Origin: JALORV01 sp963766365
GTDB lineage: Bacteria > Pseudomonadota > Gammaproteobacteria > Burkholderiales > Burkholderiaceae_F
Assembly: GCA_963766365.1 (NCBI GenBank)
Contig: CAVXZK010000014.1
Span: 124,001-188,000 of the forward strand
DNA: 64,000 bases
Direction of reading: 5' to 3'
A program made the translations under genes and the position numbers. How positions within the stretch are numbered: position 1 is the first letter of the stretch; every line of letters starts with the position of its first letter. The notes under the pieces are model-generated. The model was not told the origin of the DNA, made no database searches, and saw only the letters and a list, made by a program, of their open reading frames with translations. Shown piece after piece: positions 43,792 to 52,349 of the stretch.

Positions 43792-44286
43792 ATGGGACTG
43801 ATTTCGTTCTTCAAGGAAGCCGGGGAAAAGCTTTTCGGCAAGAAGGTGCAGGAAGTGCAGGCGGCACCGGCGAAGGTCGACGCTGCGGTGCTGGCGGAGG
43901 CCAACCGGGAAGCCGCGACCGCGATCGAGAACTACATCAACACGCTCGGACTGACGGTCACGGCACTTACCGTCACCTTCGATGGCGCGACCAGCGTTGC
44001 GAAGGTCTACGGCGTCGCCAAGGACCAGGCGACCAAGGAGAAGGTCATTTTGGCCGCAGGCAACGTCAATGGCGTGGGCGGGGTCGAAGACAACATGAGC
44101 GTGGACCTGTCCCAGCCGGAAGCCAAGTTCTACACGGTGGTCAAGGGCGACACCCTGTCGAAGATTGCCAAGGAGTTCTACGGCAATGCCAACGCCTACA
44201 TGAAGATCTTTGAGGCCAACAAGCCGATGCTGAGCCACCCCGACAAGATCTATCCGGGACAGAACCTCCGCATTCCCGCCGAGTAA
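43792..44286 (+). CDS. lysM: BON and LysM domain protein (Kbp/YgaU-like)
   Basis: A 164-residue protein with a BON domain (about 35-105) and a LysM domain (about 113-163, YTVVKGDTLSKIAKEFYGNA). E. coli Kbp of the same layout binds K+ in the cytoplasm. There is no signal peptide, agreeing with a cytosolic location. A strong AAAGGAGG precedes the ATG. Hairpins follow at 44295-44314 and 44355-44378. Confidence 0.92.
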   Translation: MGLISFFKEAGEKLFGKKVQEVQAAPAKVDAAVLAEANREAATAIENYINTLGLTVTALTVTFDGATSVAKVYGVAKDQATKEKVILAAGNVNGVGGVEDNMSVDLSQPEAKFYTVVKGDTLSKIAKEFYGNANAYMKIFEANKPMLSHPDKIYPGQNLRIPAE

Positions 44287-44354
44287 GCCTCTCAAGGCCC
44301 GCGGAGTCGGGCCTGGAGCGGGAAACCTCCGGGCCCGGTTGTCCCGTCTGGCGT

Positions 44355-44378
44355 CGCTGACCCGCTTCCGGGTCAGCG
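44355..44378 (+). terminator. hairpin after the BON-LysM gene
   Basis: A 10-bp stem with a CTTC tetraloop (GCTGACCCG / CGGGTCAGC core) is preceded by a 7-bp hairpin AGGCCCG / CGGGCCT at 44295-44314. No clear U-tract follows; GTTTG is the best. Probably a terminator region separating the LysM gene from the oxidase operon. Confidence 0.45.
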
Positions 44379-44393
44379 TCCGCGTTTGGGGCG

Positions 44394-44422
44394 GCGACTG
44401 CCCGCCCCGCTTTGCATATAAT
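44394..44422 (+). promoter_or_regulatory. promoter of the DUF2244-cytochrome oxidase operon
   Basis: A perfect TATAAT at 44417-44422 is preceded, with a 17-base spacer, by GCGACT, which matches only part of the -35 consensus. It lies 47 bases before the GTG of the DUF2244 gene in an otherwise GC-rich gap. Confidence 0.55.
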
Positions 44423-44468
44423 CCGCCCGTTTTGCGCCGACCCGGTCGACGCGAAGGCAGGCAGGCGC

Positions 44469-44942
44469 GTGACCGACTCAAAAATCTGGCTCATCAAGAG
44501 GAACTGTTCAGCCAGCCCGCGGCAACTGGCGGTTGTGTTTGCGTCACTCGCGGCGGTTTCGTTCGCCGTTGGTGTCGCGTTCGCCGCTCAGGGGCTCTGG
44601 ATGGTGCTTCCGTTCGTTGGCCTCGAGGTTGCGGCAGTGACGGTGGCCTTCCTGTGCTACGGCCGGCATGCGGCCGACTTCGAACGCATCGAGGTGCGGG
44701 GCGGGCAGGTTATGGTCGCGCTGCAGGAGGCGACACAGCGGTCGGAGGTCAGCTTCGACCTGCCCTGGGTGCGGGTGGAGGTGACACAGCGCGGCGTCGA
44801 TCTCGGTGCGCGTGTGAAGGTTGAGTTGGTGTCGGCGCGGCAGCGCGTCGAGGTGGGGCGGTACCTCGTGGATGTCAGACGCGCAGTGCTCGGCCAGGAA
44901 TTACGGGCCACACTGGAGTCAGCCACCCAGCGAGGCATGTGA
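44469..44942 (+). CDS. DUF2244 domain-containing membrane protein
   Basis: A 157-residue protein with two membrane helices (about 18-40 and 44-65) and a soluble C-terminal domain. The N-terminal IWLIKRNCSASPRQL and the middle CYGRHAADFERIEV are family features. DUF2244 genes commonly sit beside cytochrome oxidase genes. The GTG at 44469 is chosen; an upstream ATG would overlap the promoter. It ends just before ctaC and is probably the first gene of the operon. The role is unknown. Confidence 0.85.
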   Translation: MTDSKIWLIKRNCSASPRQLAVVFASLAAVSFAVGVAFAAQGLWMVLPFVGLEVAAVTVAFLCYGRHAADFERIEVRGGQVMVALQEATQRSEVSFDLPWVRVEVTQRGVDLGARVKVELVSARQRVEVGRYLVDVRRAVLGQELRATLESATQRGM

Positions 44943-44971
44943 TCATTCGAAGCCGGGGAAGTGAACAGGCA

Positions 44972-46105
44972 ATGGCTATGACAGTGTTCTCTCGATTCGC
45001 GGTTGTCCGTGCAGCGCTCGCGGCCTTGCTCTCCGGCGCGGCCGGCAGCGCCGTGGCGGTCCAGAGCAAGTTCAACCTGGCACCGCCGATGACCCCGATC
45101 GCCAGCGAGATCTACAGCCTGCACAACATGATGCTGATCATCTGCACCGCCATTTTCGTGGCGGTGTTCAGCGTGATGTTCTATTCGATCTGGAAGCACC
45201 GCAAGTCCAAGGGTGCGGTCGCGGCCAACTGGCACGAGAACACGACGGTCGAGATCGTCTGGACCGTCATCCCGTTCATCATCGTCATTGTCATGGCACT
45301 GCCGGCGACCAAGACCGTCGTTGCGATGAAGGACACGAGCAACGCCGAGTTGACGATCAAGGTCACCGGATCCCAGTGGAAGTGGGGTTACGACTACCTG
45401 CGCGGGGAGGGCGAAGGCATCTCGTTCCTGTCCCAGCTGGCGACTCCGGCTGCGCAGATCGAGGGGCGCGAGGCCAAGACGGCGACCTATCTGCTCGAGG
45501 TGGACAACCCTCTGGTGGTGCCGGTCAACAAGAAGGTTCGCGTCATCACGACCGCGAACGACGTGATCCACGCGTGGTGGATGCCCGCGTTCGGGGTCAA
45601 GCAGGATGCGATTCCCGGCTTCGCGCGTGATACCTGGTTCCGCGCCGACCAGATCGGCACGTTCCGTGGCCAGTGCGCGGAGCTGTGCGGCAAGGATCAC
45701 GCCTTCATGCCGATCGTCGTTCAGGTGGTCTCGGCTGAGGACTACAGCAAGTGGGTCAGCGGCAAGAAGCAGCAGATGGCAGCGCTGGCGGATGACCCGA
45801 ACAAGACCTGGACCCGGTCCGAACTGATGGCGCGCGGCGAAAAGGTGTATCAGGCGAACTGCCAGGTCTGCCATCAGGCCAGTGGCCAGGGCGTTCAGGG
45901 CGCGTTCCCGGCCCTTGCGGCCAGCAAGGTCGTCGCCAGCAAGGATGACCAGATTGCGCTCCTGCTGAGTGGCAAGAACGCAATGCCTTCATGGAAGGCG
46001 CTGTCGGACGTCGAACTGGCGGCCGTATCCACCTACACGAAGAACTCGTGGGGCAACAGCGCAGGTGATGTTCAGCCCGCGGAAATCAAGGCTGCGCGCA
46101 AGTAG
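44972..46105 (+). CDS. ctaC: cytochrome c oxidase subunit II with fused cytochrome c domain
   Basis: A 377-residue precursor with a signal peptide (to about residue 28, SAVAVQ), two membrane helices (about 50-70 and 90-110), and a cupredoxin domain with the CuA ligands CAELCGKDH (C235, C239) and HAWWMPAFG. A C-terminal class I cytochrome c has heme site CQVCH (C297, C300, H301) and the Met ligand in NAMPSW. This caa3-type subunit accepts electrons from cytochrome c. The ATG at 44972 is preferred to one 11 codons upstream that overlaps the previous gene. Confidence 0.96.
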   Translation: MAMTVFSRFAVVRAALAALLSGAAGSAVAVQSKFNLAPPMTPIASEIYSLHNMMLIICTAIFVAVFSVMFYSIWKHRKSKGAVAANWHENTTVEIVWTVIPFIIVIVMALPATKTVVAMKDTSNAELTIKVTGSQWKWGYDYLRGEGEGISFLSQLATPAAQIEGREAKTATYLLEVDNPLVVPVNKKVRVITTANDVIHAWWMPAFGVKQDAIPGFARDTWFRADQIGTFRGQCAELCGKDHAFMPIVVQVVSAEDYSKWVSGKKQQMAALADDPNKTWTRSELMARGEKVYQANCQVCHQASGQGVQGAFPALAASKVVASKDDQIALLLSGKNAMPSWKALSDVELAAVSTYTKNSWGNSAGDVQPAEIKAARK

Positions 46106-46141
46106 TCGCGCCGGCAACAGACAGTTCGACCAGGAGTATCA

Positions 46142-47734
46142 ATGAGCGCAGTCGTCCATACCCCGACCGCAGGTCACGCCGATCACGCCCACGATCACCC
46201 GCACGGCTGGCGCCGGTGGCTGTTCGCGACCAATCACAAGGACATCGGCACGATGTACCTGTGGTTCAGCTTCACGATGTTCCTGTTCGGCGGCGTGCTC
46301 GCACTCGGCATCCGCATGGAACTCTTCCAGCCCGGCCTGCAGTTCTGGAAGCCGGAATTCTTCAACCAGCTGACGACGATGCACGGCGTCATCATGGTGT
46401 TCGGCGCGATCATGCCGGCGTTCGTCGGCTTCGCGAACTGGCAGATCCCGCTGCAGATCGGCGCACCGGACATGGCGTTCGCGCGCATGAACAACTTCAG
46501 TTTTTGGCTGCTGCCGCCTGCCGCGCTGCTGATCGTCATTTCGTTCTTCGTGCCCGGTGGCGCGACGGCAGCAGGCTGGACGCTCTACGCGCCGCTGACG
46601 GTGCAGATGGGCCCGGGCATGGACCTCGCGATCTTCGCGCTGCATATCCTCGGCGCGTCGTCGATCATGGGCTCGATCAACATAATCACGACGATCCTGA
46701 ATATGCGCGCGCCCGGCATGACGCTGATGAAGATGCCGATGTTCGTGTGGACCTGGCTCATCACCGCCTACCTGCTGATTGCGGTGATGCCGGTGCTCGC
46801 GGGTGCCATCACGATGACGCTGACGGACCGCCACTTCGGCACCAGCTTCTTCAATGCCGCCGGCGGCGGTGACCCGGTGATGTACCAGCACATCTTCTGG
46901 TTCTTCGGGCACCCCGAGGTCTACATCATGATCCTGCCGGCGTTCGGCATCGTCAGCCAGATCATCCCGGTGTTCGCCCGCAAGCCGCTGTTCGGCTATG
47001 CGTCGATGGTCTACGCGACGGCCTCGATCGCGATCCTTTCGTTCATCGTCTGGGCGCACCACATGTTCACGACCGGCATGCCGGTGACCGGGCAGCTCTT
47101 CTTCATGTACGCGACGATGCTGATCGCCATTCCGACCGGCGTGAAGGTCTTCAACTGGGTCGCGACGATGTACAAGGGCTCGATGACCTTCGAGACGCCG
47201 ATGCTGTTCGCGGTCGGCTTCATCTTCGTGTTCACGATGGGCGGATTCACGGGGCTCATCCTGGCGATGGCGCCGATCGATATCCAGCTGCAGGACAGCT
47301 ACTACGTGGTGGCGCACTTCCACTACGTGCTGGTGGCCGGTTCGCTGTTTGCCCTCTTCGCGGGCACCTACTACTGGCTGCCGAAGTGGACCGGGCACAT
47401 GTACAACGAAGTGCTCGGCAAGTGGCACTTCTGGCTGTCGATGATCTTCTTCAACATCACGTTCTTCCCGATGCACTTCCTCGGGCTGGCCGGGATGCCG
47501 CGTCGCTACGCCGACTATCCGCTGCAGTTCGCCGACTTCAACCTGATGGCGTCGATCGGCGCCTTCGGTTTCGGCTTCACGCAGCTCCTGTTCCTGTACA
47601 TCGTCGTCAAGTGCATCCAGGGCGGGCCGAAGGCCGCGGCGAACCCGTGGGGTGCCGAGGACGGCGGTCTCGAGTGGACGGTGCCGTCGCCGGCGCCGTT
47701 CCACACGTTCGAGACGCCGCCGGTCGTCAAGTAG
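46142..47734 (+). CDS. ctaD: cytochrome c oxidase subunit I
   Basis: A 530-residue, 12-helix heme-copper oxidase subunit. It has FWFFGHPEVYIMILPAFG (CuB His and the D-channel Glu), the CuB pair in WAHHMFTTGM, and the heme a/a3 ligands in VVAHFHYVLV. The N-terminus is His-rich. It is a type A oxidase. It follows ctaC by 36 bases and directly precedes a 42-residue assembly protein. Confidence 0.98.
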   Translation: MSAVVHTPTAGHADHAHDHPHGWRRWLFATNHKDIGTMYLWFSFTMFLFGGVLALGIRMELFQPGLQFWKPEFFNQLTTMHGVIMVFGAIMPAFVGFANWQIPLQIGAPDMAFARMNNFSFWLLPPAALLIVISFFVPGGATAAGWTLYAPLTVQMGPGMDLAIFALHILGASSIMGSINIITTILNMRAPGMTLMKMPMFVWTWLITAYLLIAVMPVLAGAITMTLTDRHFGTSFFNAAGGGDPVMYQHIFWFFGHPEVYIMILPAFGIVSQIIPVFARKPLFGYASMVYATASIAILSFIVWAHHMFTTGMPVTGQLFFMYATMLIAIPTGVKVFNWVATMYKGSMTFETPMLFAVGFIFVFTMGGFTGLILAMAPIDIQLQDSYYVVAHFHYVLVAGSLFALFAGTYYWLPKWTGHMYNEVLGKWHFWLSMIFFNITFFPMHFLGLAGMPRRYADYPLQFADFNLMASIGAFGFGFTQLLFLYIVVKCIQGGPKAAANPWGAEDGGLEWTVPSPAPFHTFETPPVVK

Positions 47735-47863
47735 ATGGCGGACGCGATGCAGCCTGATAGCCGGGAGCGCCGGCAGAATCGCCGGACGGCGCTGGTCCTC
47801 GCGTCGGTGGTTCTGATCTTCTTCCTCGGCGTCATTGCGCGCCGCTATCTGGTCGGCGGCTGA
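47735..47863 (+). CDS. cytochrome oxidase small assembly protein (42 aa)
   Basis: A tiny gene between ctaD and ctaG, starting at the base after the ctaD stop. The 42-residue product has a basic N-terminus (RERRQNRRT), one membrane helix (about 19-35, ALVLASVVLIFFLGVIA) and the end RRYLVGG. It resembles the small oxidase assembly proteins annotated at this position in Burkholderiales. Its position and helix support a real gene; its mechanism is unknown. Confidence 0.75.
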   Translation: MADAMQPDSRERRQNRRTALVLASVVLIFFLGVIARRYLVGG

Positions 47864-47871
47864 GGCAATCC

Positions 47872-48468
47872 GTGACGAACGAACAGGCGCCGGCGTCGGA
47901 GATCCAGGGCGACAACCGCACGATCATGCGCAAGCTGGTCGTGGTGGCGGTGCTGATGTTCGGGTTCGGCTGGGCGCTGGTGCCGCTGTATCGCAAGATC
48001 TGCGAGATCACCGGCATCAACATCGTGACGATGCGGGACGCGGATGCCGAGCGTGCGGCGCGTAATACGCAGGTCGACCGTTCGCGTACGGTCACCGTCG
48101 AGTTTGATGCCAACGTGCAGGGCGCGTGGCGATTCCGGCCGCATGTGAACCACATGCAGGTTCATCCCGGAGAGCTGGTGCAGGTGACCTACGACCTGGT
48201 GAACACGCAAGGGCGGGCGATGGCCGGCCAGGCGATTCCCAGCTATGCACCGATGCAGTCTGCCGCGCACTTCCAGAAGCTTGAATGCTTCTGCTTCAAG
48301 CAGCAGAAACTGGAAGCGGGTGAAACGCGGCAGTTCCCGGTCGTCTTCTTCATCGATCCGGCGCTGCCGCAGGATGTGAAGACGATCACGCTGTCGTACA
48401 CGTTCTTTGAAGTGGCGGGTGCCGTCGCAAAACCCGGTGCGGAGCGCGCAGCGACGCCGAACGGGTAA
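47872..48468 (+). CDS. ctaG: cytochrome c oxidase assembly protein CtaG (Cox11)
   Basis: A 198-residue Cox11 copper chaperone that inserts copper into the CuB site of subunit I. It has one N-terminal membrane helix (about 20-40) and an immunoglobulin-like periplasmic domain with the Cu-binding motif CFCFKQQ and the conserved VYFxDP-like FFIDPALP. The GTG start is 8 bases after the small assembly gene. Confidence 0.96.
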   Translation: MTNEQAPASEIQGDNRTIMRKLVVVAVLMFGFGWALVPLYRKICEITGINIVTMRDADAERAARNTQVDRSRTVTVEFDANVQGAWRFRPHVNHMQVHPGELVQVTYDLVNTQGRAMAGQAIPSYAPMQSAAHFQKLECFCFKQQKLEAGETRQFPVVFFIDPALPQDVKTITLSYTFFEVAGAVAKPGAERAATPNG

Positions 48469-48471
48469 GGA

Positions 48472-48702
48472 ATGGCTGATGACCGGAATACTGGCCGAGT
48501 ACCCGACGGCACGGAACGCAGGGCCGGGTTCCTGCAGACGATACGGGCGGTGCTCTGGTCGTTCTTCGGGGTGCGCAAGCGCGCCGGGTATGAGCAGGAT
48601 GCGGCGCAGCTGAATCCGGTGCACGTGATCATCGCCGGCATCATCGCGGCGGCGATATTCGTGGCGGTGTTGCTGTTGGTGGTACGGACTGTAGTGAGCT
48701 AG
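48472..48702 (+). CDS. DUF2970 domain-containing protein
   Basis: A 76-residue protein with the DUF2970 pattern FLQTIRAVLWSFFGVRKRAG (about 20-39) and one C-terminal membrane helix (about 50-73). It is found within oxidase operons of Burkholderiales between ctaG and ctaE. It probably assists oxidase assembly, but no function is known. Confidence 0.85.
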   Translation: MADDRNTGRVPDGTERRAGFLQTIRAVLWSFFGVRKRAGYEQDAAQLNPVHVIIAGIIAAAIFVAVLLLVVRTVVS

Positions 48703-48717
48703 CACGAGGGGGGAAGA

Positions 48718-49581
48718 ATGGCCAATACACACGGGGGAACAGCGCCGGATTACTACGTCCCGGCGCCGGCACAGTGGCCGATGGTCGGGATGATCGCGAT
48801 GGCCTTTGTCGGCATCGGCGCCGGTCTGGTCGTCAACTGGAACACCATGGGTTACATCCCGCTGGCGATCGGCCTGGCGACGCTGGTCTACATGATGATC
48901 GGCTGGTTCTCGATGGTCGCGAGCGAGTCCGAGCACGGCGCTTACAACCGCAAGGTCGACGCCTCGTTCCGCTGGGGCATGGGCTGGTTCATCTTCTCCG
49001 AGGTGATGTTCTTCGCCTCGTTCTTTGGTGCGCTTTTCTACGCCCGCGTGATCACGGCGCCGATGCTGGGCGACTTCGACCACAAGCTGCTGTGGCCCGA
49101 TTTCAGCCCGTCCTGGCCGCATAACGGCCCGGCAGGCATCGTCGACAGCTTTACCAAGATCGGCCCGTTCTGGCTGCCGACGATCAATACGGCGCTGCTG
49201 CTCACCTCGGGTGTAACGCTGACGATTTCGCACCACGCGCTGCGCGCCAACCATCGCAGCAGCGCGATCCTATGGCTGGCGATCACGGTGCTGCTTGGCG
49301 TGACCTTCCTTGGTGTGCAGATGTACGAATACGGGCACGCCTACTCCGAACTCAACCTGAAGCTCTCGTCCGGCATCTTCGGCTCGACGTTCTTCATGCT
49401 GACCGGCTTCCACGGCTTCCATGTGTTCGTCGGCGCCATCATGCTGAGCGTCGTGCTGTTCCGGCTGATCAAGGGGCACTTCAAGCCGGACCATCACTTC
49501 GCCTTCGAAGGGGCCGCGTGGTACTGGCACTTCGTCGACGTCGTCTGGATCGGGCTGTATATCGTCGTCTACTGGCTCTAG
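48718..49581 (+). CDS. ctaE: cytochrome c oxidase subunit III
   Basis: A 287-residue, seven-helix subunit of the aa3 oxidase. It has FRWGMGWFIFSEVMFFASFF with the conserved Glu, LTGFHGFHVFVGAIML and the C-terminal AWYWHFVDVVWIGLYIVVY. A GGGGG-rich ribosome site precedes the ATG. It is the last gene of the operon and is followed by an intrinsic terminator. Confidence 0.97.
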   Translation: MANTHGGTAPDYYVPAPAQWPMVGMIAMAFVGIGAGLVVNWNTMGYIPLAIGLATLVYMMIGWFSMVASESEHGAYNRKVDASFRWGMGWFIFSEVMFFASFFGALFYARVITAPMLGDFDHKLLWPDFSPSWPHNGPAGIVDSFTKIGPFWLPTINTALLLTSGVTLTISHHALRANHRSSAILWLAITVLLGVTFLGVQMYEYGHAYSELNLKLSSGIFGSTFFMLTGFHGFHVFVGAIMLSVVLFRLIKGHFKPDHHFAFEGAAWYWHFVDVVWIGLYIVVYWL

Positions 49582-49600
49582 ACGGAAACGGCTGAAATCA

Positions 49601-49633
49601 CTGCGGCGCCTGCGGGCGCCGCAGTCTTTTTCC
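49601..49633 (+). terminator. rho-independent terminator of the oxidase operon
   Basis: A perfect 10-bp stem (CTGCGGCGCC / GGCGCCGCAG, loop TGCG) is followed by TCTTTTTCC, 20 bases after the ctaE stop. Confidence 0.9.
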
Positions 49634-49646
49634 GTCGGCCGTGGCG

Positions 49647-49844
49647 CTAGTAGGAACGCGGTTCGATCCAGCCCATCCAATAGCTGAACAGGATGAACAG
49701 GAAGAGCGCCACCGACAGACCTACGCGCACCGTGAGTGCATTCACCGTGCGATTGGTCGTTCCCCGATCGCGCACGAGGAATACCAGCGCTGAGCCGAGC
49801 GAGAAAATGATGCCGATAAAGGCAAGGATGATGATGATTCGCAT
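49647..49844 (-). CDS. twin transmembrane protein (DUF2909-like)
   Basis: A 65-residue protein with two helices (about 2-20 and 39-57) joined by a basic loop (VRDRGTTNRTVNALTVRVG), ending in WIEPRSY. Small proteins of this kind are common between ctaE and SURF1 in betaproteobacteria. The ATG at 49844 is chosen because the extra upstream residues are polar and overlap the divergent surf1 start. The function is unknown. Confidence 0.8.
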   Translation of the reverse strand: MRIIIILAFIGIIFSLGSALVFLVRDRGTTNRTVNALTVRVGLSVALFLFILFSYWMGWIEPRSY

Positions 49845-49886
49845 CGGAACTGGGCGCCTTTCCGTCCGATTATCCCATTGGCAGCG

Positions 49887-50618
49887 ATGAACGTTCGTGT
49901 CCATTACTCACGCACGTGGCTCGCGATGGCAGCTGGAGTCGCTTTGACCGTGCTTGCCATTTCGCTGGGCAACTGGCAGACCCGTCGGGGCGACACCAGG
50001 GAAGCCATCGAGGCGCAATGGCACAGTGCGGAAGCGGCTCGTCCGACCGACGTGGCGACGCTGAACGATGCGACGGCAGTGGCCGCGAACTTGCCGCGGC
50101 GAGTCACGATGCGGGGAACCTTCGTTCCAGCAGCCACCGTGTTCGTCGACAACCGCACGCTCGACGGGGTGGCCGGATTCCAGGTGGTGACGCCGCTGCG
50201 GCTGGACGACGGCACGGCGGTGCTGATCAATCGCGGGTGGGTGGCGCGCGATGCCCGCGATCCTTCACGCCTTCCGGACCTGACGACGCCTGCGGGCGCA
50301 GTCCCCATCGAGGGTCTCGCTGTGTCACGCGTGCCGCGCCTGCTCGAACTCGCCGCCACTGTGACGCCGGCGCTGCCGGGCATCTGGCCGAACCTGGACT
50401 TCGACGACTACGAGAAAGCGGCCGGCTTCTCGGTGGCGCGCGTCGTCGTCCAGCAGACGAATGACACGACAGACGGCCTGCGTCGTGTCTGGCCCCGGCC
50501 AGCCGCTGGAGTGGAGAAGCATCGCGGCTATGCGCTGCAATGGTACGGGCTCGCGGCACTGAGCGCGGGCCTGACGTTTTATTTCGGCGGGCGCGCGCTG
50601 CGGCGGCGGACGGTATGA
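49887..50618 (+). CDS. surf1: SURF1 family oxidase assembly protein
   Basis: A 243-residue membrane protein with helices at both ends (about 11-30 and 215-235) around a periplasmic domain. SLGNWQTRR and NRGWVARDARDP are SURF1 hallmarks, as is the end YALQWYGLAAL. SURF1 helps heme a insertion into subunit I. Its stop overlaps the start of the next gene (ATGA). Confidence 0.93.
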   Translation: MNVRVHYSRTWLAMAAGVALTVLAISLGNWQTRRGDTREAIEAQWHSAEAARPTDVATLNDATAVAANLPRRVTMRGTFVPAATVFVDNRTLDGVAGFQVVTPLRLDDGTAVLINRGWVARDARDPSRLPDLTTPAGAVPIEGLAVSRVPRLLELAATVTPALPGIWPNLDFDDYEKAAGFSVARVVVQQTNDTTDGLRRVWPRPAAGVEKHRGYALQWYGLAALSAGLTFYFGGRALRRRTV

Positions 50619-51238
50619 CCGGACCGGGCACAGTTTCGGGTGGGCAGCCCGGTCACTGGCGCCGCTACCGCGTGCTTTATGCGGTCATCGCTCTATGCAG
50701 CGCACCGGTGCTGGCTTCGTATCTCGCGTACTACGTCTTTCCCCCTAGCGGGCGCACCAATTACGGCACGCTGATCACTCCGCGCCCGATCCCGGCGGCG
50801 CCCTTGGCGGCGCTTGACGGCCGGCCGTTTACTTTCAAGGAGCTCGCCGGCCGATGGGTGATGGTGGCTGCAGCGCCAGCGGCGTGCGACGCGGCCTGTG
50901 CCTCCGCGCTGCTGCAGATGCGACAACAGCGGCTGATGACCGGCAAGGAGCGCGATCGCGTCGAACGTGTCTGGTTCATCACCGACGACGCGCCGATCGC
51001 GCCCGAGCTGCTGCGCGACCACGAGGGCACGTTCTTCGTGCGCGCGCCTGCCGCTACGGTGCGTGAACTCCTGGCCGCAGATGACGGACCACTCACCGGC
51101 CACGTCTGGCTAGTCGACCCTATGGGCAACCTGATGCTGCGCTGGCCGCAGGATCCGGAACCGCAGCGCGTGAAGAAGGACCTGTCGCGACTGCTCACGG
51201 CGTCGAGTCACTGGGTGCGTGTCGAACGCAAGCACTGA
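50615..51238 (+). CDS. SCO-like membrane-anchored thioredoxin-fold protein
   Basis: A 207-residue protein with an N-terminal helix (about 18-42) and a thioredoxin-like domain. The CxxxC pair (C91 and C95 in CDAAC) and a late His (GHVWLVDPMGN) are arranged as in SCO copper chaperones, but the overall sequence is divergent. It overlaps surf1 at the start and ctaA at the end (TGATG), so it belongs to the oxidase assembly operon. A role in copper delivery or thiol reduction for CuA is inferred. Confidence 0.75.
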   Translation: MTGPGTVSGGQPGHWRRYRVLYAVIALCSAPVLASYLAYYVFPPSGRTNYGTLITPRPIPAAPLAALDGRPFTFKELAGRWVMVAAAPAACDAACASALLQMRQQRLMTGKERDRVERVWFITDDAPIAPELLRDHEGTFFVRAPAATVRELLAADDGPLTGHVWLVDPMGNLMLRWPQDPEPQRVKKDLSRLLTASSHWVRVERKH

Positions 51239-52344
51239 TGGACGCGGCGGCGTTCGGCTGGCTCGCATTCAAGGGCATCGCGGTCGCCGCGCTGCCTCTG
51301 GCGTATGTCGGCTTGTCACGCGACCCGGCCAAGTACCGGAAGCTGGCGTGGGTCACCGCGTTCCTGACGCTCGACCTCATCATGTTCGGGAGCTTCACAC
51401 GGCTGACGGATTCGGGCCTCGGGTGCCCCGACTGGCCCGGTTGCTATGGCCATTCCAATCCGCTGTCGGCGGGCGAATCGATTCGCGCCGCGGAGGCCGC
51501 CCTGCCTACGGGGCCGGTCACGATGACCAAGGCATGGATCGAGATGCTGCATCGCTACTTCGCGATGGGCATCGGCCTTCTGATCATCATTCTCACGGTC
51601 CAGGCCTGGCGGCGCGCACGACTCGACAGTGCTGCACCTTCTCCGTGGCTGGCAACGGGCGCGCTCGTATGGGTCTGCGTACAGGGAGCGTTTGGCGCGT
51701 GGACGGTGACGATGAAGCTGCAGCCCATCGTCGTGACCGCGCACCTGCTGGGTGGCATCGCACTGCTGGCGTTGCTGGTGGCGCTGGCCTTGCGGGAGGG
51801 CCCGTCGCAGCCCGTGGCACCGGAAGCCCGACGCCTGCGACCGCTGGCGCTGGTCGCGCTGGCGGTCGTGATCGTGCAAGTCGCGCTGGGCGGATGGGTC
51901 AGCAGCAACTACGCGGTACTCGCATGCCCGGATTTCCCGCAGTGCCAGGAAGCATGGATGCCTGCGATGGACTTCGAGCACGGGTTCACGCTGTGGCGAG
52001 CCCTCGGAATGACCGGTGATGGCGCGCTGATTCCGTTCCAGGCCCTGGTCGCCATTCACTGGACGCACCGCATCTTTGCGGTGCTGGTCGTGGTGGCACT
52101 TGCGTGGTTCATCCACGTCGCCTGGCGTGTCGACGGCCTGCGCGGCCCGGCACGCGGCACCCTGGCGGTCCTTTTGTTGCAGCTTGTGACCGGGTTGTCC
52201 AACGTGGTGCTCAACTGGCCGTTGCTCGCCGCTGTCCTGCACAGCGGCGGGGCCGCGCTTCTGGTGGCGCTGCTGGTTGTTGCCGTGGTCAGGGCTTCGC
52301 CACCTCGAGGCGGTAAAATCGTCGACTCTTCGCGGAGCCACTGA
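51238..52344 (+). CDS. ctaA: heme A synthase (CtaA/Cox15)
   Basis: A 368-residue, eight-helix enzyme that oxidises the methyl group of heme O to make heme A. It has GSFTRLTDSGLGCPDWPGCYG and the second half-site GWVSSNYAVLACPDFPQC, each with conserved Cys, and His ligands in EMLHRYFA and IHWTHRIFA. It is coupled to the previous gene and lies 5 bases upstream of ctaB. Confidence 0.96.
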   Translation: MDAAAFGWLAFKGIAVAALPLAYVGLSRDPAKYRKLAWVTAFLTLDLIMFGSFTRLTDSGLGCPDWPGCYGHSNPLSAGESIRAAEAALPTGPVTMTKAWIEMLHRYFAMGIGLLIIILTVQAWRRARLDSAAPSPWLATGALVWVCVQGAFGAWTVTMKLQPIVVTAHLLGGIALLALLVALALREGPSQPVAPEARRLRPLALVALAVVIVQVALGGWVSSNYAVLACPDFPQCQEAWMPAMDFEHGFTLWRALGMTGDGALIPFQALVAIHWTHRIFAVLVVVALAWFIHVAWRVDGLRGPARGTLAVLLLQLVTGLSNVVLNWPLLAAVLHSGGAALLVALLVVAVVRASPPRGGKIVDSSRSH

Positions 52345-52349
52345 ACACG

